Position numbers and translations under genes: made by a program
Shown here: in pieces, positions 1 to 7,692 of the stretch
Layout of the letters: each line of letters begins with the position of its first letter
How positions within the stretch are numbered: the stretch's first letter is position 1
Notes under the pieces: generated by a model
Databases searched by the model: none
The model's input: the letters and a program-made list of their open reading frames with translations, nothing else
What the model was told of the DNA's origin: nothing
From: Sulfurivermis sp041678005
GTDB lineage: Bacteria > Pseudomonadota > Gammaproteobacteria > Thiohalomonadales > Thiohalomonadaceae
Direction: 5' to 3'
DNA: 64,000 bases
Assembly: GCA_041678005.1 (NCBI GenBank)
Contig: JBAYOW010000002.1
Span: forward strand, 36,932-100,931

Positions 1-1
1 G

Positions 2-418
2 ATCCCATTGAATGCACTGACGCAAGAAATATTTCTAGTGCGAGAACCTGGCTCTGGCACCCGCATTGCCATGGAGCGTTTCTTCAGCCAACGCGGTGTA
101 CATATCACTACCGGCATGGAGGTAGGCAGTAACGAGGCTATAAAACAATCGGTTCAGGCGGGCTTGGGGCTGGGCCTGCTATCACGCGATACAGTCGAAA
201 TGGAGCTCACGCTTGGCCGTCTGGTGATCCTGCCGGTAAGTGATTTCCCCATCATGCGCCATTGGTATGTAGTTCATCGACAAGGCAAACGCTTGTCTGC
301 TATTGCAACGGCCTTTAAGGATTATCTCATCGTTGAAGGCCCTGCCCTGCTTGGTAAAAGCACACAGGAACTACCACGCCTGGCTGAAAAAAACAGAAAA
401 CTTAACAGCTCCACGTAA
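2..418 (+). CDS. LysR-family regulator, C-terminal part (CbbR-like), 5' partial
   Basis: The reading frame is open from the window edge, so this is the 3' part of a longer gene. About 138 residues remain and they belong to the LysR substrate-binding domain. Visible features are the effector-pocket segment VREPGSGTR, the GLGLGLLS stretch and the motif FPIMRHWYVVHRQGKRLS, which closely resembles the C-terminus of CbbR/RbcR regulators of Calvin-cycle genes. The N-terminal helix-turn-helix lies outside the window. CbbR proteins activate cbb operons in response to metabolites such as NADPH, but no cbb gene is visible here. The LysR assignment is firm and the CbbR subtype is likely but unproven. 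Confidence 0.8.
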   Translation: MPLNALTQEIFLVREPGSGTRIAMERFFSQRGVHITTGMEVGSNEAIKQSVQAGLGLGLLSRDTVEMELTLGRLVILPVSDFPIMRHWYVVHRQGKRLSAIATAFKDYLIVEGPALLGKSTQELPRLAEKNRKLNSST

Positions 419-1097
419 ACCATATCTGGCCACCGAAGGCACGTGACGCGGGAATGACGGTTCTGAGTCGAGCGGCTGTTTGATTGCTGAACATCACTAC
501 AGACCTGACACCAGCTGGATGAGTATCTACATTCGGCGCAATGCCCTATGGTTATTGCGCCCTACCTGACCGTACCGCATTTAACCAAGGGTGAGCATTC
601 ATGCCCACGCGGAACCATATGCCTACACAAAACCATGTACCCATACAAAAATACACGGGTACGCCACCAACACCAACGTAAAAAAATCACACCACGACAT
701 TGCCGGATGACACACACGCGGGCATAAATGCCCGCCCTACCTGACTTTAATATTGCGCGGAAATGATGGGGCAGGTCGCAGATCTCTTGTATTCGGCGCA
801 ATGCCCGCTGGTTATCGCGCCCTACATTTTTTTGAAAGGGATGGATTTGGATGCTTCACCTGCAAAGCTCCCCTCTCCCGCTGGCGGGAGAGGGGCTGGG
901 GGAGAGGGTGGAAAGGCTTTTCACTTGCGTTCATACGACCATACCCTTGAGAATGAAGGGGATCCCGTCGCTAAAATAAAATGGGAATGAGTTAGATGCG
1001 ATGGATATGGAGTAAAAATGCATGACTAACATCATGCCAACGATGCAACATGCTTCCCTAACAAAGCTTGACGCTATCTGTAGACAAAAGCATCAAC
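419..1097. repeat. Noncoding interval holding modular REP/BIME-like palindromes
   Basis: No credible gene is seen here. The interval carries several palindromes that recur at other gene borders in the window. They are a GGCGCAAT/ATTGCGCC hairpin at 535-561 and a degenerate copy at 795-821, a GCGGGCAT-AA-ATGCCCGC hairpin at 718-735, and a perfect 12-bp stem CCCCTCTCCCGC/GCGGGAGAGGGG at 870-895. The stretch 447-500 is the reverse complement of the linker found near 13390-13440 and 58190-58240. Bases 549-586 are identical, in reverse complement, to the DNA just right of the IS110 gene. Short open frames inside are repeat artefacts. Confidence 0.75.
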
Positions 1098-2093
1098 TCA
1101 CAGCGTTTCCTGCTTTTGCTCCCGCGCCAACAAAGCCTGCACGGCAAGCTGCACTGGTTGCCCCTTATACAACACGCGCCATACCTGTTCGGTGATCGGC
1201 ATGTCGATGTTATGTGTATTGGCCAAGGCCCAAATCTCTGCGGCAGTCTGCACGCCCTCGACGACCTGACGAATGGAATCATGCGCCTGTTGTTGAGCCT
1301 CGCCGCGCCCTAACGCCATACCAAAGCGGCGATTGCGCGATTTGTCATCGGTACAGGTCAATACCAAATCACCAAGACCAGCCAAGCCCATGAAGGTTTC
1401 CTGTCGGCCACCCAAGGCCACGCCCAGACGCATCATCTCCGCCAGCCCTCGAGTAATCAATGCTGCGCGGGTGTTGGCTCCAAGACTAAGGCCATCGGCA
1501 ATACCTGCGGCAATAGCCAGTACATTCTTGATTGCGCCTCCCAGCTCAACTCCAACCACATCATCTGAGGTATAGGCGCGCATGGTGGTGTTATGCAGAC
1601 AGCCAGCAAAATGACTGGCTACGGCGGAATCATGGCTGGCGACTGTAACCGCCGTGGGCAGGCCAGCGGCCACTTCTGTGGCAAAGGTCGGCCCCGAGAT
1701 AACGGCCGGTTTGATTGCCCCACCCAGTTCCTCGGTGGTCAGTTGATGCAATAGTTTGCCAGTCCCCTGTTCCAGACCCTTGCTGGCCCAGGCCAGGCGG
1801 GTATTATCGTCCGCATGTTGGGCGATGTCCTGCAACATGCTACGGGCACTGTGACTGGGCACAGCCAGCAGCCAATCCCTGGAGCTATTCAAGGCCTCAT
1901 GCAGATCTGCCGTGACATGCATATTTGGCGGGAACTCCTGATCGGGCAAATATCGCAAATTGCACCGCGCAGTATTCATCGCCGCCGCCTGGACAGGATC
2001 GCGCGCCCACAGCACTGTTGAGATTTTGTTACGCGCCAGCAGTATGGCCAGCGCCGTACCCCAGGAGCCAGCGCCAAGGACGGCGATTGACAT
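1098..2093 (-). CDS. gpsA: Glycerol-3-phosphate dehydrogenase [NAD(P)+]
   Basis: Reduces dihydroxyacetone phosphate to sn-glycerol 3-phosphate in the cytoplasm, the first step of phospholipid backbone synthesis. The 331-residue protein has the usual family length. An N-terminal Rossmann motif GAGSWGTALA is followed by the substrate-binding part with GAIKNVLAIAAGI and the C-terminal segment GLAGLGDLVLTC. Its ATG overlaps the stop codon of secB by one base (TGATG), so translation is probably coupled. The secB-gpsA pair is conserved in many Gammaproteobacteria, and I see nothing unusual. Confidence 0.97.
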   Translation of the reverse strand: MSIAVLGAGSWGTALAILLARNKISTVLWARDPVQAAAMNTARCNLRYLPDQEFPPNMHVTADLHEALNSSRDWLLAVPSHSARSMLQDIAQHADDNTRLAWASKGLEQGTGKLLHQLTTEELGGAIKPAVISGPTFATEVAAGLPTAVTVASHDSAVASHFAGCLHNTTMRAYTSDDVVGVELGGAIKNVLAIAAGIADGLSLGANTRAALITRGLAEMMRLGVALGGRQETFMGLAGLGDLVLTCTDDKSRNRRFGMALGRGEAQQQAHDSIRQVVEGVQTAAEIWALANTHNIDMPITEQVWRVLYKGQPVQLAVQALLAREQKQETL

Positions 2094-2587
2094 CAGTGTA
2101 CCTGTGACTCCTGCTCGGTGCTGTTTTGTGCTTGCTGCTGCTCCAGATGCTGGGCATAAAGCGCATCAAAATTGACGGGCGCAAGCAATAGCTGCGGAAA
2201 GCTACCTTTGTTTACCAGACTGCTGATCGCCTCACGCGCATAGGGAAAAAGAATATTTGGACAGTAACTTCCCAGCATGCCGGCATGGGTAACTTCATCA
2301 AAACCAGCAATAGTGAATATGCCTGCCTGCTGCACTTCCACCAGATAGGCGGTCTTTTCCTCTGCCTTGCAGGTGACGGTCAATGTGAGTACAACTTCAT
2401 AAACATCATCACCAAGCTTATCGCTCGCTGATGCCAACTCGATATTGATGCTGGGCTGCCACTGAACGGTGAACATGGCTGGTGAATTAGGTGTCTCGAA
2501 TGAAACATCCTTCAAATAGACACGCTGAATGGCAAAATGTCGTTCCTGAGCATCGCTCTGCTCAGCTTGCTTGTCGTTATCAGACAT
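2093..2587 (-). CDS. secB: Protein-export chaperone SecB
   Basis: Tetrameric cytosolic chaperone that keeps preproteins unfolded and hands them to SecA. The 164-residue sequence carries typical SecB segments: QRVYLKDVSFE, the central VVLTLTVTCKAEEKTAYLVEVQQAGIF region (split here across two beta strands) and the conserved MLGSYCPNILFPYARE helix start. A glutamine-rich tail follows. It is translationally coupled to gpsA. A small hairpin with a T tract separates it from the upstream trxC gene, so secB-gpsA may start from its own promoter in the AT-rich 2588-2611 stretch. Confidence 0.97.
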   Translation of the reverse strand: MSDNDKQAEQSDAQERHFAIQRVYLKDVSFETPNSPAMFTVQWQPSINIELASASDKLGDDVYEVVLTLTVTCKAEEKTAYLVEVQQAGIFTIAGFDEVTHAGMLGSYCPNILFPYAREAISSLVNKGSFPQLLLAPVNFDALYAQHLEQQQAQNSTEQESQVH

Positions 2588-2611
2588 TATTAAATCCTTA
2601 TTTAATTTAAG

Positions 2612-2631
2612 TAAAAATCCCCTGTAAGGGG
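2612..2631 (-). terminator. Putative Rho-independent terminator after trxC
   Basis: On the minus strand the sequence reads CCCCT-TAC-AGGGG followed by ATTTTTAC. This is a 5-bp GC-rich stem with a 3-base loop and a run of five T. It lies between the trxC stop and the secB start, so it would end the redox-gene transcript. The stem is short, so it may be leaky. Confidence 0.45.
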
Positions 2632-2667
2632 TGTGGTGCAGAATTGCATCCTGGCGGCTCAGCTTTG

Positions 2668-3099
2668 CTAGTGCTGGCGTGCCCAGTTCAGTAGACTGGG
2701 TAAATCCATCGCCCCCGCAACACGCGCCAACTCTTGTCCATGCTTGAACAAAATCAGCGTGGGAATACTGCGAACAGCATATCGTGCCGAAAGGTTTTGC
2801 TGCTCCTCGGTATTGACCTTGGCCAGCCTCATATTAGGCTCCAACTCGCCTGCGGCACGTTCAAAGACTGGTGCCATCATCTTGCATGGACCACACCAAC
2901 TGGCCCAAAAATCAACCAGCAACGGGATATCGCTGCGGCTTGCGTGTGGGGCAAAGCTAGCCTCATCCAAAACCAGGGGTAGGCCGGTAAACAAGGGCCG
3001 TTTGCAACGTCCACAGTTAGCACCGGCAGCAAGCTTGTGTCGTGGTACCCGATTGACGCCATGGCAATGGGGGCAAACGATGTGCAAGTTGTCACTCAT
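2668..3099 (-). CDS. trxC: Thioredoxin 2 with N-terminal zinc ribbon
   Basis: Cytosolic disulfide reductase of the TrxC type. Residues 9-32 hold two CxxC-type pairs (C9, C12, C29, C32) that form the Zn ribbon distinguishing TrxC from TrxA. The thioredoxin fold follows, with the active site WCGPC at residues 68-72 and the cis-proline region SIPTLILF near residue 117. Length is 143 aa, normal for TrxC. Its start overlaps the end of grxC by 8 bp, so the two redoxins are co-translated. In E. coli trxC belongs to the OxyR regulon; here its partners are glutaredoxin and rhodanese genes. Confidence 0.95.
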   Translation of the reverse strand: MSDNLHIVCPHCHGVNRVPRHKLAAGANCGRCKRPLFTGLPLVLDEASFAPHASRSDIPLLVDFWASWCGPCKMMAPVFERAAGELEPNMRLAKVNTEEQQNLSARYAVRSIPTLILFKHGQELARVAGAMDLPSLLNWARQH

Positions 3100-3367
3100 C
3101 TCGCTTGTTTAGCCTCGCCAGCAAAGGATCGAGTCCACCCTTGGCATCCAGGGCATATAATTCATCGCAACCGCCAATATGCTGATCATCGATAAAGATC
3201 TGTGGCACAGACGAACCACCATTAGCACGTGCCTGCATTTCGGCGCGCAGTTCTGACAGGAGATCAATACGGTACTCGCTGTAATCCGCACCCTTGTCAT
3301 CCAACAACATGCGTGCCCGCACACAAAAGGGACAAGAATCGGTGGTGTAGATTTCTACTTTTGCCAT
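3092..3367 (-). CDS. grxC: Glutaredoxin 3
   Basis: Small glutathione-dependent disulfide oxidoreductase of 91 aa. The dithiol active site CPFC sits at residues 12-15. The TVP-loop equivalent is SSVPQIF and the GSH-binding GG motif is HIGGCDEL. In most Gammaproteobacteria grxC lies between a rhodanese gene and secB, as here. The start is 11 bp downstream of the rhodanese stop, and the end overlaps trxC. Insertion of trxC between grxC and secB is a local variation. Confidence 0.96.
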   Translation of the reverse strand: MAKVEIYTTDSCPFCVRARMLLDDKGADYSEYRIDLLSELRAEMQARANGGSSVPQIFIDDQHIGGCDELYALDAKGGLDPLLARLNKRDE

Positions 3368-3378
3368 GATACAACCCT

Positions 3379-3843
3379 CTACTTTTTTTTCTTGCGTTTA
3401 CCGCCCCGGATGACGGGCAGGTTGGCATTTTCCCATGCCAGGATACCGCCACGCAGGTTATAAACTTTTTCAAAGCCTTGCTTGCGCAACATGGCGCAGG
3501 CACTACCTGAACGGTGCCCACTGCGACAGCCTATGACCACGGCACGATCCTTATAAGCTGCCAGCTCATGAAAGCGGCTACGCAGTTTGCCTAATGGAAT
3601 ATGGATGGAATCCAAGATATGGCCGCTGCTGTATTCACTATCCTCGCGCACATCCAGTAACAAGGCATCCTGATGATTTATCAATTGCACCGCTTCCTGC
3701 GGCAACACATTCCTGTAACCACGCAGGCGATCGCTAAAGCTGCTGTAAGCAAGCATTGCCAGCGTGGCAAACAAGGCCAGGAAAAGATCCCAATGATTTA
3801 TAAAGAATTCGCTAAATTGCTGCATGGATTGATAATCAGCCAA
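3379..3843 (-). CDS. Membrane-anchored rhodanese-like sulfurtransferase (YibN type)
   Basis: The 154-residue protein has one N-terminal membrane segment (about residues 18-34, LDLFLALFATLAMLAY-like) followed by a single rhodanese domain. The active-site loop is CRSGHRSG with the catalytic cysteine at residue 106. Rhodaneses carry sulfane sulfur as a cysteine persulfide. This one would act on the cytoplasmic face of the inner membrane. The architecture matches E. coli YibN, which also precedes grxC-secB. A basic lysine-rich tail ends the protein. Together with the DUF2892 and ArsR genes upstream it resembles a split version of the E. coli YgaV-YgaP unit. Confidence 0.9.
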   Translation of the reverse strand: MADYQSMQQFSEFFINHWDLFLALFATLAMLAYSSFSDRLRGYRNVLPQEAVQLINHQDALLLDVREDSEYSSGHILDSIHIPLGKLRSRFHELAAYKDRAVVIGCRSGHRSGSACAMLRKQGFEKVYNLRGGILAWENANLPVIRGGKRKKKK

Positions 3844-3862
3844 GTAAAAATTTCAGAAATGG

Positions 3863-3887
3863 CCGCCGACAGCTGTGCCGTCGGCGG
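3863..3887 (-). terminator. Strong hairpin between DUF2892 and rhodanese genes
   Basis: The arms CCGCCGAC and GTCGGCGG pair perfectly (8 bp) around a 9-base loop, just after the DUF2892 stop codon. On the minus strand it is followed by CCATTTCTGAAATTTTT, so the T run is delayed. It may be a terminator or attenuator for the ArsR-DUF2892 transcript, or an RNA-stability hairpin. Confidence 0.45.
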
Positions 3888-3896
3888 GAATGGGAT

Positions 3897-4118
3897 TCAG
3901 GAGCAAGCAGCACCGCCACTTGGCACACCCAGCTTCTGCAAGATGGTATCCAGTGGGCAAAATTTGGTGAAGCCGCTCTGAAACAGATTCAAGCCAACAA
4001 AGGCTGTAAACCACAGCCAATTGGCACTATGAAAAATGGGGCTGGCAGACACGCCCAGACTCAAGCTGAGCAGGATGAAAAAACCAGCCACAATACGCAC
4101 GATACGTTCGACAGTCAT
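3897..4118 (-). CDS. DUF2892 / YgaP-like two-helix membrane protein
   Basis: A 73-residue protein made of two hydrophobic helices: IVRIVAGFFILLSLSLGV and a WLWFTAFVGLNLFQSGF segment. It ends in FCPLDTILQKLGV, the signature tail of the DUF2892 family, which also forms the membrane part of YgaP rhodaneses. The start at 4118 is preferred over GTG 4127 because GAGG lies 8 bases upstream. The function of the family is not settled, and it commonly accompanies rhodanese and ArsR genes in sulfur metabolism loci. It lies 56 bp after the ArsR gene and probably shares its transcript. Confidence 0.85.
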   Translation of the reverse strand: MTVERIVRIVAGFFILLSLSLGVSASPIFHSANWLWFTAFVGLNLFQSGFTKFCPLDTILQKLGVPSGGAACS

Positions 4119-4183
4119 GGGGATCACCTCAAAATGGAGAAAACCTGTTTATGGGGATGACCAGTGCAACTTGCAAAGCCAGT

Positions 4184-4504
4184 TCAATCCATCGAGCAGA
4201 AAACATCACGCATCATGCCGATCAAGCTAAGTGTACGACTGTCATCTACCCGATAATATACCCGGTTGGCATCTTTGCGGGTGGAGAGTATGCCTTTATC
4301 ACGCAGAATAGCGAGGTGCTGGGAAATATTACTTTGTGAAGTACCGACACTGCTGACGATATCCTGCACACTGACTTCCTTGTCGCCCAACACACAAAGA
4401 ATCTTCAGACGCAGGGGATGTGACATGGCCTTGAGAGAACGCGCGGCACGCTCGATATCCTCATCTCGTGTAATAAGTCCATCATTTGCAGCTTCAGTTT
4501 CCAT
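4184..4504 (-). CDS. ArsR-family regulator with persulfide-sensor-type cysteine pair
   Basis: A 106-residue winged-helix repressor. The DNA-recognition region reads VGTSQSNISQHLAILRDKG and the wing is RVYYRVDD. Cysteines lie at positions 37 (KILCVL) and 103 (VFCSMD), 66 residues apart. This is the same spacing as the sensing pair of BigR/SqrR/YgaV regulators, which form a disulfide or polysulfide bridge in response to reactive sulfur. The start at 4504 has GGGGA five bases upstream; ATG 4516 or 4558 would add 4 or 18 residues without a clear ribosome site. It likely controls the DUF2892 gene and perhaps the rhodanese-grxC-trxC genes downstream. ArsR family is certain; persulfide sensing is inferred. 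Confidence 0.88.
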   Translation of the reverse strand: METEAANDGLITRDEDIERAARSLKAMSHPLRLKILCVLGDKEVSVQDIVSSVGTSQSNISQHLAILRDKGILSTRKDANRVYYRVDDSRTLSLIGMMRDVFCSMD

Positions 4505-4582
4505 CCTCTTCCCCATTATTATGGTCCGCAGGATCAATGCCACGATTTGACAACGCATGATCCCCTGCTTTTATAGCGTAAA

Positions 4583-4596
4583 ACAATATACAATAA
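4583..4596 (-). promoter_or_regulatory. Candidate AT-rich promoter/operator of the ArsR operon
   Basis: The minus strand upstream of the ArsR gene contains TTATTGTATATTG, a tandem ACAATA-type motif, followed 15 bases later by TATAAA. This looks like a core promoter overlapped by a symmetric AT-rich site, as expected for autoregulation. It is a visual call only. Confidence 0.3.
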
Positions 4597-4627
4597 GATG
4601 CTGTTTGAAAAGAACCTCACTTACCGG

Positions 4628-4784
4628 GGAAAACCATCTCTTAAGTAACCTGCGGCTCACGTTACTGCGGACGCTGGTACAAGGCAAAAACATGCGAAAA
4701 ATGTATCTTGCAACTGGTAAATGAGCATTAAAAGCAGGTTTGTAACACCGTGATAGCCAAGCAGGTAGTTATTCAGAGGTTTCC
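4628..4784 (+). mobile_element. Divergent copy of the MITE family, upstream of gpmI
   Basis: The segment 4680-4750 aligns with the core of the 35121-35260 element (shared blocks aggcaaaaa, gcgaaaaa, gtaaatgagcat and taacaccg). The right part 4761-4784 matches the right end (gcaggta-ttattcag...ttcc). Its own ends, GGAAAACCATCTCTTAAGTAAC on the left and the complement of GTTATTCAGAGGTTTCC on the right, are imperfect inverted repeats. It therefore seems an older or separate subfamily. It supplies the leader of gpmI and contains the spurious upstream GTG at 4750. Confidence 0.55.
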
Positions 4785-4815
4785 TAACAGCCAACAACAA
4801 CCCGTCGATAAAACA

Positions 4816-6387
4816 ATGTCAGATAACCACCGACCACGCCCACTAATGCTTGTCGTACTCGACGGCTGGGGCTATTCCGAAAATCCACACTACAACGCCA
4901 TACTCCACGCACAGACTCCTGTCTGGGACAAGCTCTGGAGTGAGCACCCACATACCTTTGTACGCACTTCTGGTGCTGAAGTTGGTCTGCCGGCAGGCCA
5001 AATGGGCAACTCTGAAGTTGGCCATCTTAATCTGGGTGCTGGCCGGGTCGTCTATCAGGAGTTTACCCGCATCAGTCGGGCGATTAAAACCGGCTCATTT
5101 TTTACCAACCAGACCCTGACCAATGCAGTGGACCTGGCGGTGGATAGCAACAAGGCTGTCCATATCCTTGGTTTGTTCTCGCCAGGCGGTGTACATGGCC
5201 ATGAAGAGCATATCCATGCCATGCTGGAACTTGCCTTGCAGCGTGGGGCAAAAAATATTTATCTGCACGCCTTTCTCGATGGTCGCGACACCCCGCCTAA
5301 AAGCGCAGCCACTTCCCTGCGCCTGCTGCAGGAAAAGATCGATCAGCTGGGAGGCGGCCAGATTGCCTCCATAATCGGTCGTTTCTATGCCATGGATCGT
5401 GATCATCGCTGGCCACGCATTCAATCCGCCTACGATCTGATCACCGGCTGTCAGGCTGATTTTGAAGCACCAGATGCGCTCACCGCGCTTGAGATGGCCT
5501 ATGCCCGTGGTGAAACCGATGAATTCGTTAAGGGCACCTGGATCATTCCTGCCGGCGGCAAGCCGGTGAGCTTTGCCGATGGTGATGTGATTGTTTTCAT
5601 GAATTACCGCTCCGATCGGGCGCGCCAGATCACACGTCCTTTCATCGAGGCAGATTTTGACGGCTTTGAACGCAAGTGCAAGCCAAAGCTGGGCCAGTTT
5701 GTCAGCTTGACTGAGTACAACACTGATTTTGACATTCCAGTGGCCTTTCCGCCCGAACGTCTGCGCAACGTACTCGGCGAATACATCTCACACCTTGGCA
5801 TGCAGCAGTTACGTATTGCCGAAACAGAAAAATATGCCCACGTTACCTTTTTCTTTAACGGCGGTCGCGAGGAGCCATTTGAATTCGAGGATCGTATTCT
5901 GGTTCCTTCTCCCAAGGTTCCTACCTACGATCTACAACCAGAAATGAGCGCACCTGAGGTGACAGACAAAATGGTCGATGCGATCCTCAGTGAAAAATAC
6001 GATGTCATCATATGCAACTACGCCAATGCCGATATGGTCGGCCACACAGGCAACTTTGCCGCCACTATGCAGGCAATTGAGACACTGGATGGCTGCATCG
6101 GCCGCCTGCTTGAGGCCCTGGCTAGTATTGGTGGCGAAATGCTGATCACCGCAGACCACGGCAATGCCGAACAAATGGTAGGCGATGATACCGGCCAGCC
6201 ACACACCGCCCACACCTCAAACCCGGTGCCACTTATCTACGTTGGCTCTCGCCAGCTAACGCTCAACCCAGGCATTCTTTCGGATATCGCCCCCACCATG
6301 CTCAGCCTGATGGGCCTGGATATACCGATAGAAATGACCGGGCAAAATCTCATTACTGCGATCCCGGAAGACGAACAACAGTCGTGA
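4816..6387 (+). CDS. gpmI: 2,3-bisphosphoglycerate-independent phosphoglycerate mutase
   Basis: Interconverts 3- and 2-phosphoglycerate in glycolysis/gluconeogenesis using two Mn ions. With the ATG at 4816 the protein is 523 aa, close to the usual 510-515. Visible metal and catalytic motifs are LVVLDGWG, MGNSEVGHLNLG with the phosphorylated serine at residue 66, GRDTPP, GRFYAMDRDHRW, NYRSDRARQ, NYANADMVGHTG and ITADHGNAEQM. An in-frame GTG at 4750 lies inside a repeat element, so the ATG is preferred. The stop overlaps the GTG of the envC-like gene (GTGA), indicating coupling in the classic gpmI-envC-ctpA-yibQ order. Confidence 0.97.
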   Translation: MSDNHRPRPLMLVVLDGWGYSENPHYNAILHAQTPVWDKLWSEHPHTFVRTSGAEVGLPAGQMGNSEVGHLNLGAGRVVYQEFTRISRAIKTGSFFTNQTLTNAVDLAVDSNKAVHILGLFSPGGVHGHEEHIHAMLELALQRGAKNIYLHAFLDGRDTPPKSAATSLRLLQEKIDQLGGGQIASIIGRFYAMDRDHRWPRIQSAYDLITGCQADFEAPDALTALEMAYARGETDEFVKGTWIIPAGGKPVSFADGDVIVFMNYRSDRARQITRPFIEADFDGFERKCKPKLGQFVSLTEYNTDFDIPVAFPPERLRNVLGEYISHLGMQQLRIAETEKYAHVTFFFNGGREEPFEFEDRILVPSPKVPTYDLQPEMSAPEVTDKMVDAILSEKYDVIICNYANADMVGHTGNFAATMQAIETLDGCIGRLLEALASIGGEMLITADHGNAEQMVGDDTGQPHTAHTSNPVPLIYVGSRQLTLNPGILSDIAPTMLSLMGLDIPIEMTGQNLITAIPEDEQQS

Positions 6388-7532
6388 GAATACTGCTGCT
6401 GCTTTTACTACTGTTGCCAGGTCTGAGCCTGGCGGCAGGCAGCACACAACAAGCACCCAAGCGTCATGCCAAGGAAGCCGAGCTGCAGCAACTGCGCGAG
6501 CGCATTACTGTCTTGCGCGGCGAACTCAACAAGGTACGCAGCCGCTACGATGCCCTGCGCGATGAGCTACGTGGTGTAGAAGAGTCGGTGGCGCAGGCCA
6601 ACAAGGACTTGCGCCAACTTGATGTGCAACTAAACACACAAACGCGCCGCCTGGATGATCTGCAAAAACGTCGTAAGGATCTGCAAGGCTCAATCGCCAT
6701 GCAACGTCAGCAACTGGCTCAACAAATCCGCGCCGCCTACGTCATGGGTCGGCAGGAATATTTGAAAATCCTGCTCAATCAGGAAAACCCCGCCACGCTT
6801 GGTCGCGCCCTGACTTATTACGACTACCTCAATCGCGCCAGGGCAAAACGGATCACCACCATGCTGGCGGCCGTGCAACAACTTGAGGACGTACAGCAAG
6901 AGATCGAATTTGAAAATCAACGACTTGGCCAAATACGCGATGAGCAAAGACAACACCAGGCAAAACTGAAAAAAACCCTCGCAACACGCAGTGATTTGCT
7001 GGCGGAACTGAAGCAGGAAATGAACAGCAAGGATCAGCGCCTCAAAGGAATGCTGGCTGATGAAAGGGAACTGGAAAAATTAATCATGGCCCTCGCTCAG
7101 GCGCTGGGGGATATTCCCCCCGAGGCAGGCAACCAACAACTATTTGCCAAATTACGCGGCAAACTTCCATGGCCGGTACAAGGACGTATTGTTGCCAGTT
7201 ATGGCAGCCCTCGATTGGGTAACATAGTTTGGCAAGGTGTACTGCTGGGAGCAAATGAAGGATTGCCAGTACGGGCTGTATTTCATGGCCGCGTCGCCTT
7301 TGCCGATTGGCTACGCGGCTTTGGTTATTTAATGATCCTCGATCATGGCGATGGCTATATGAGCTTATACGGCAACAACCAAAGCCTGCACAAGGAAGTA
7401 GGTGACTGGGTTGCGGCAGGCGAGACAATCGCCAGTGTGGGAGCCAGCGGTAGTGATAACCGCACCGGTGTTTATTTTGAAATACGCCGTAAAGGAAAAC
7501 CTCAGGATCCCACACGCTGGTGTCGCCGCTAA
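6384..7532 (+). CDS. envC: Murein hydrolase activator EnvC-like
   Basis: A 382-residue periplasmic protein. It has a signal peptide (MRILLLLLLLLPGLSLAAG), a long coiled coil of about residues 25-245 rich in Q, R, E and L, and a C-terminal LytM/M23 domain of about residues 260-382. The LytM domain is degenerate. The position of the zinc-binding HxH motif reads YFEIRR, exactly as in EnvC, so it should activate amidases at the division site rather than cut peptidoglycan. It starts with GTG and overlaps gpmI by 4 bp. The 160-bp gap to ctpA holds no feature I recognise. Confidence 0.93.
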   Translation: MRILLLLLLLLPGLSLAAGSTQQAPKRHAKEAELQQLRERITVLRGELNKVRSRYDALRDELRGVEESVAQANKDLRQLDVQLNTQTRRLDDLQKRRKDLQGSIAMQRQQLAQQIRAAYVMGRQEYLKILLNQENPATLGRALTYYDYLNRARAKRITTMLAAVQQLEDVQQEIEFENQRLGQIRDEQRQHQAKLKKTLATRSDLLAELKQEMNSKDQRLKGMLADERELEKLIMALAQALGDIPPEAGNQQLFAKLRGKLPWPVQGRIVASYGSPRLGNIVWQGVLLGANEGLPVRAVFHGRVAFADWLRGFGYLMILDHGDGYMSLYGNNQSLHKEVGDWVAAGETIASVGASGSDNRTGVYFEIRRKGKPQDPTRWCRR

Positions 7533-7692
7533 CCCATAGTCTTGAAAGGGTGCAAGGCTGCAGGATGGACAGTTGCGTACCCTGCCTCCAACACATTCTT
7601 GCCCACAAACCATCTCCATTCTGAGGTAATATCAATAGCTGGACTTACAGCGGCAGTAGTATTTAAAACAGGGACCAACCCGGAGTCATATA

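Noticed and set aside
419..1097. Several small open frames in the repeat interval
   Set aside because: They are encoded by palindromic repeats, on both strands and in several frames, and resemble no protein.
4750..4815. GTG start giving a 545-residue GpmI
   Set aside because: The extra 22 residues are encoded by the MITE-like element and exceed the family length.
7084..7635. Open frame of 183 codons opposite the 3' end of envC
   Set aside because: It is antisense to a well-supported gene, has a low-complexity cysteine/histidine-rich translation and no recognisable domain.
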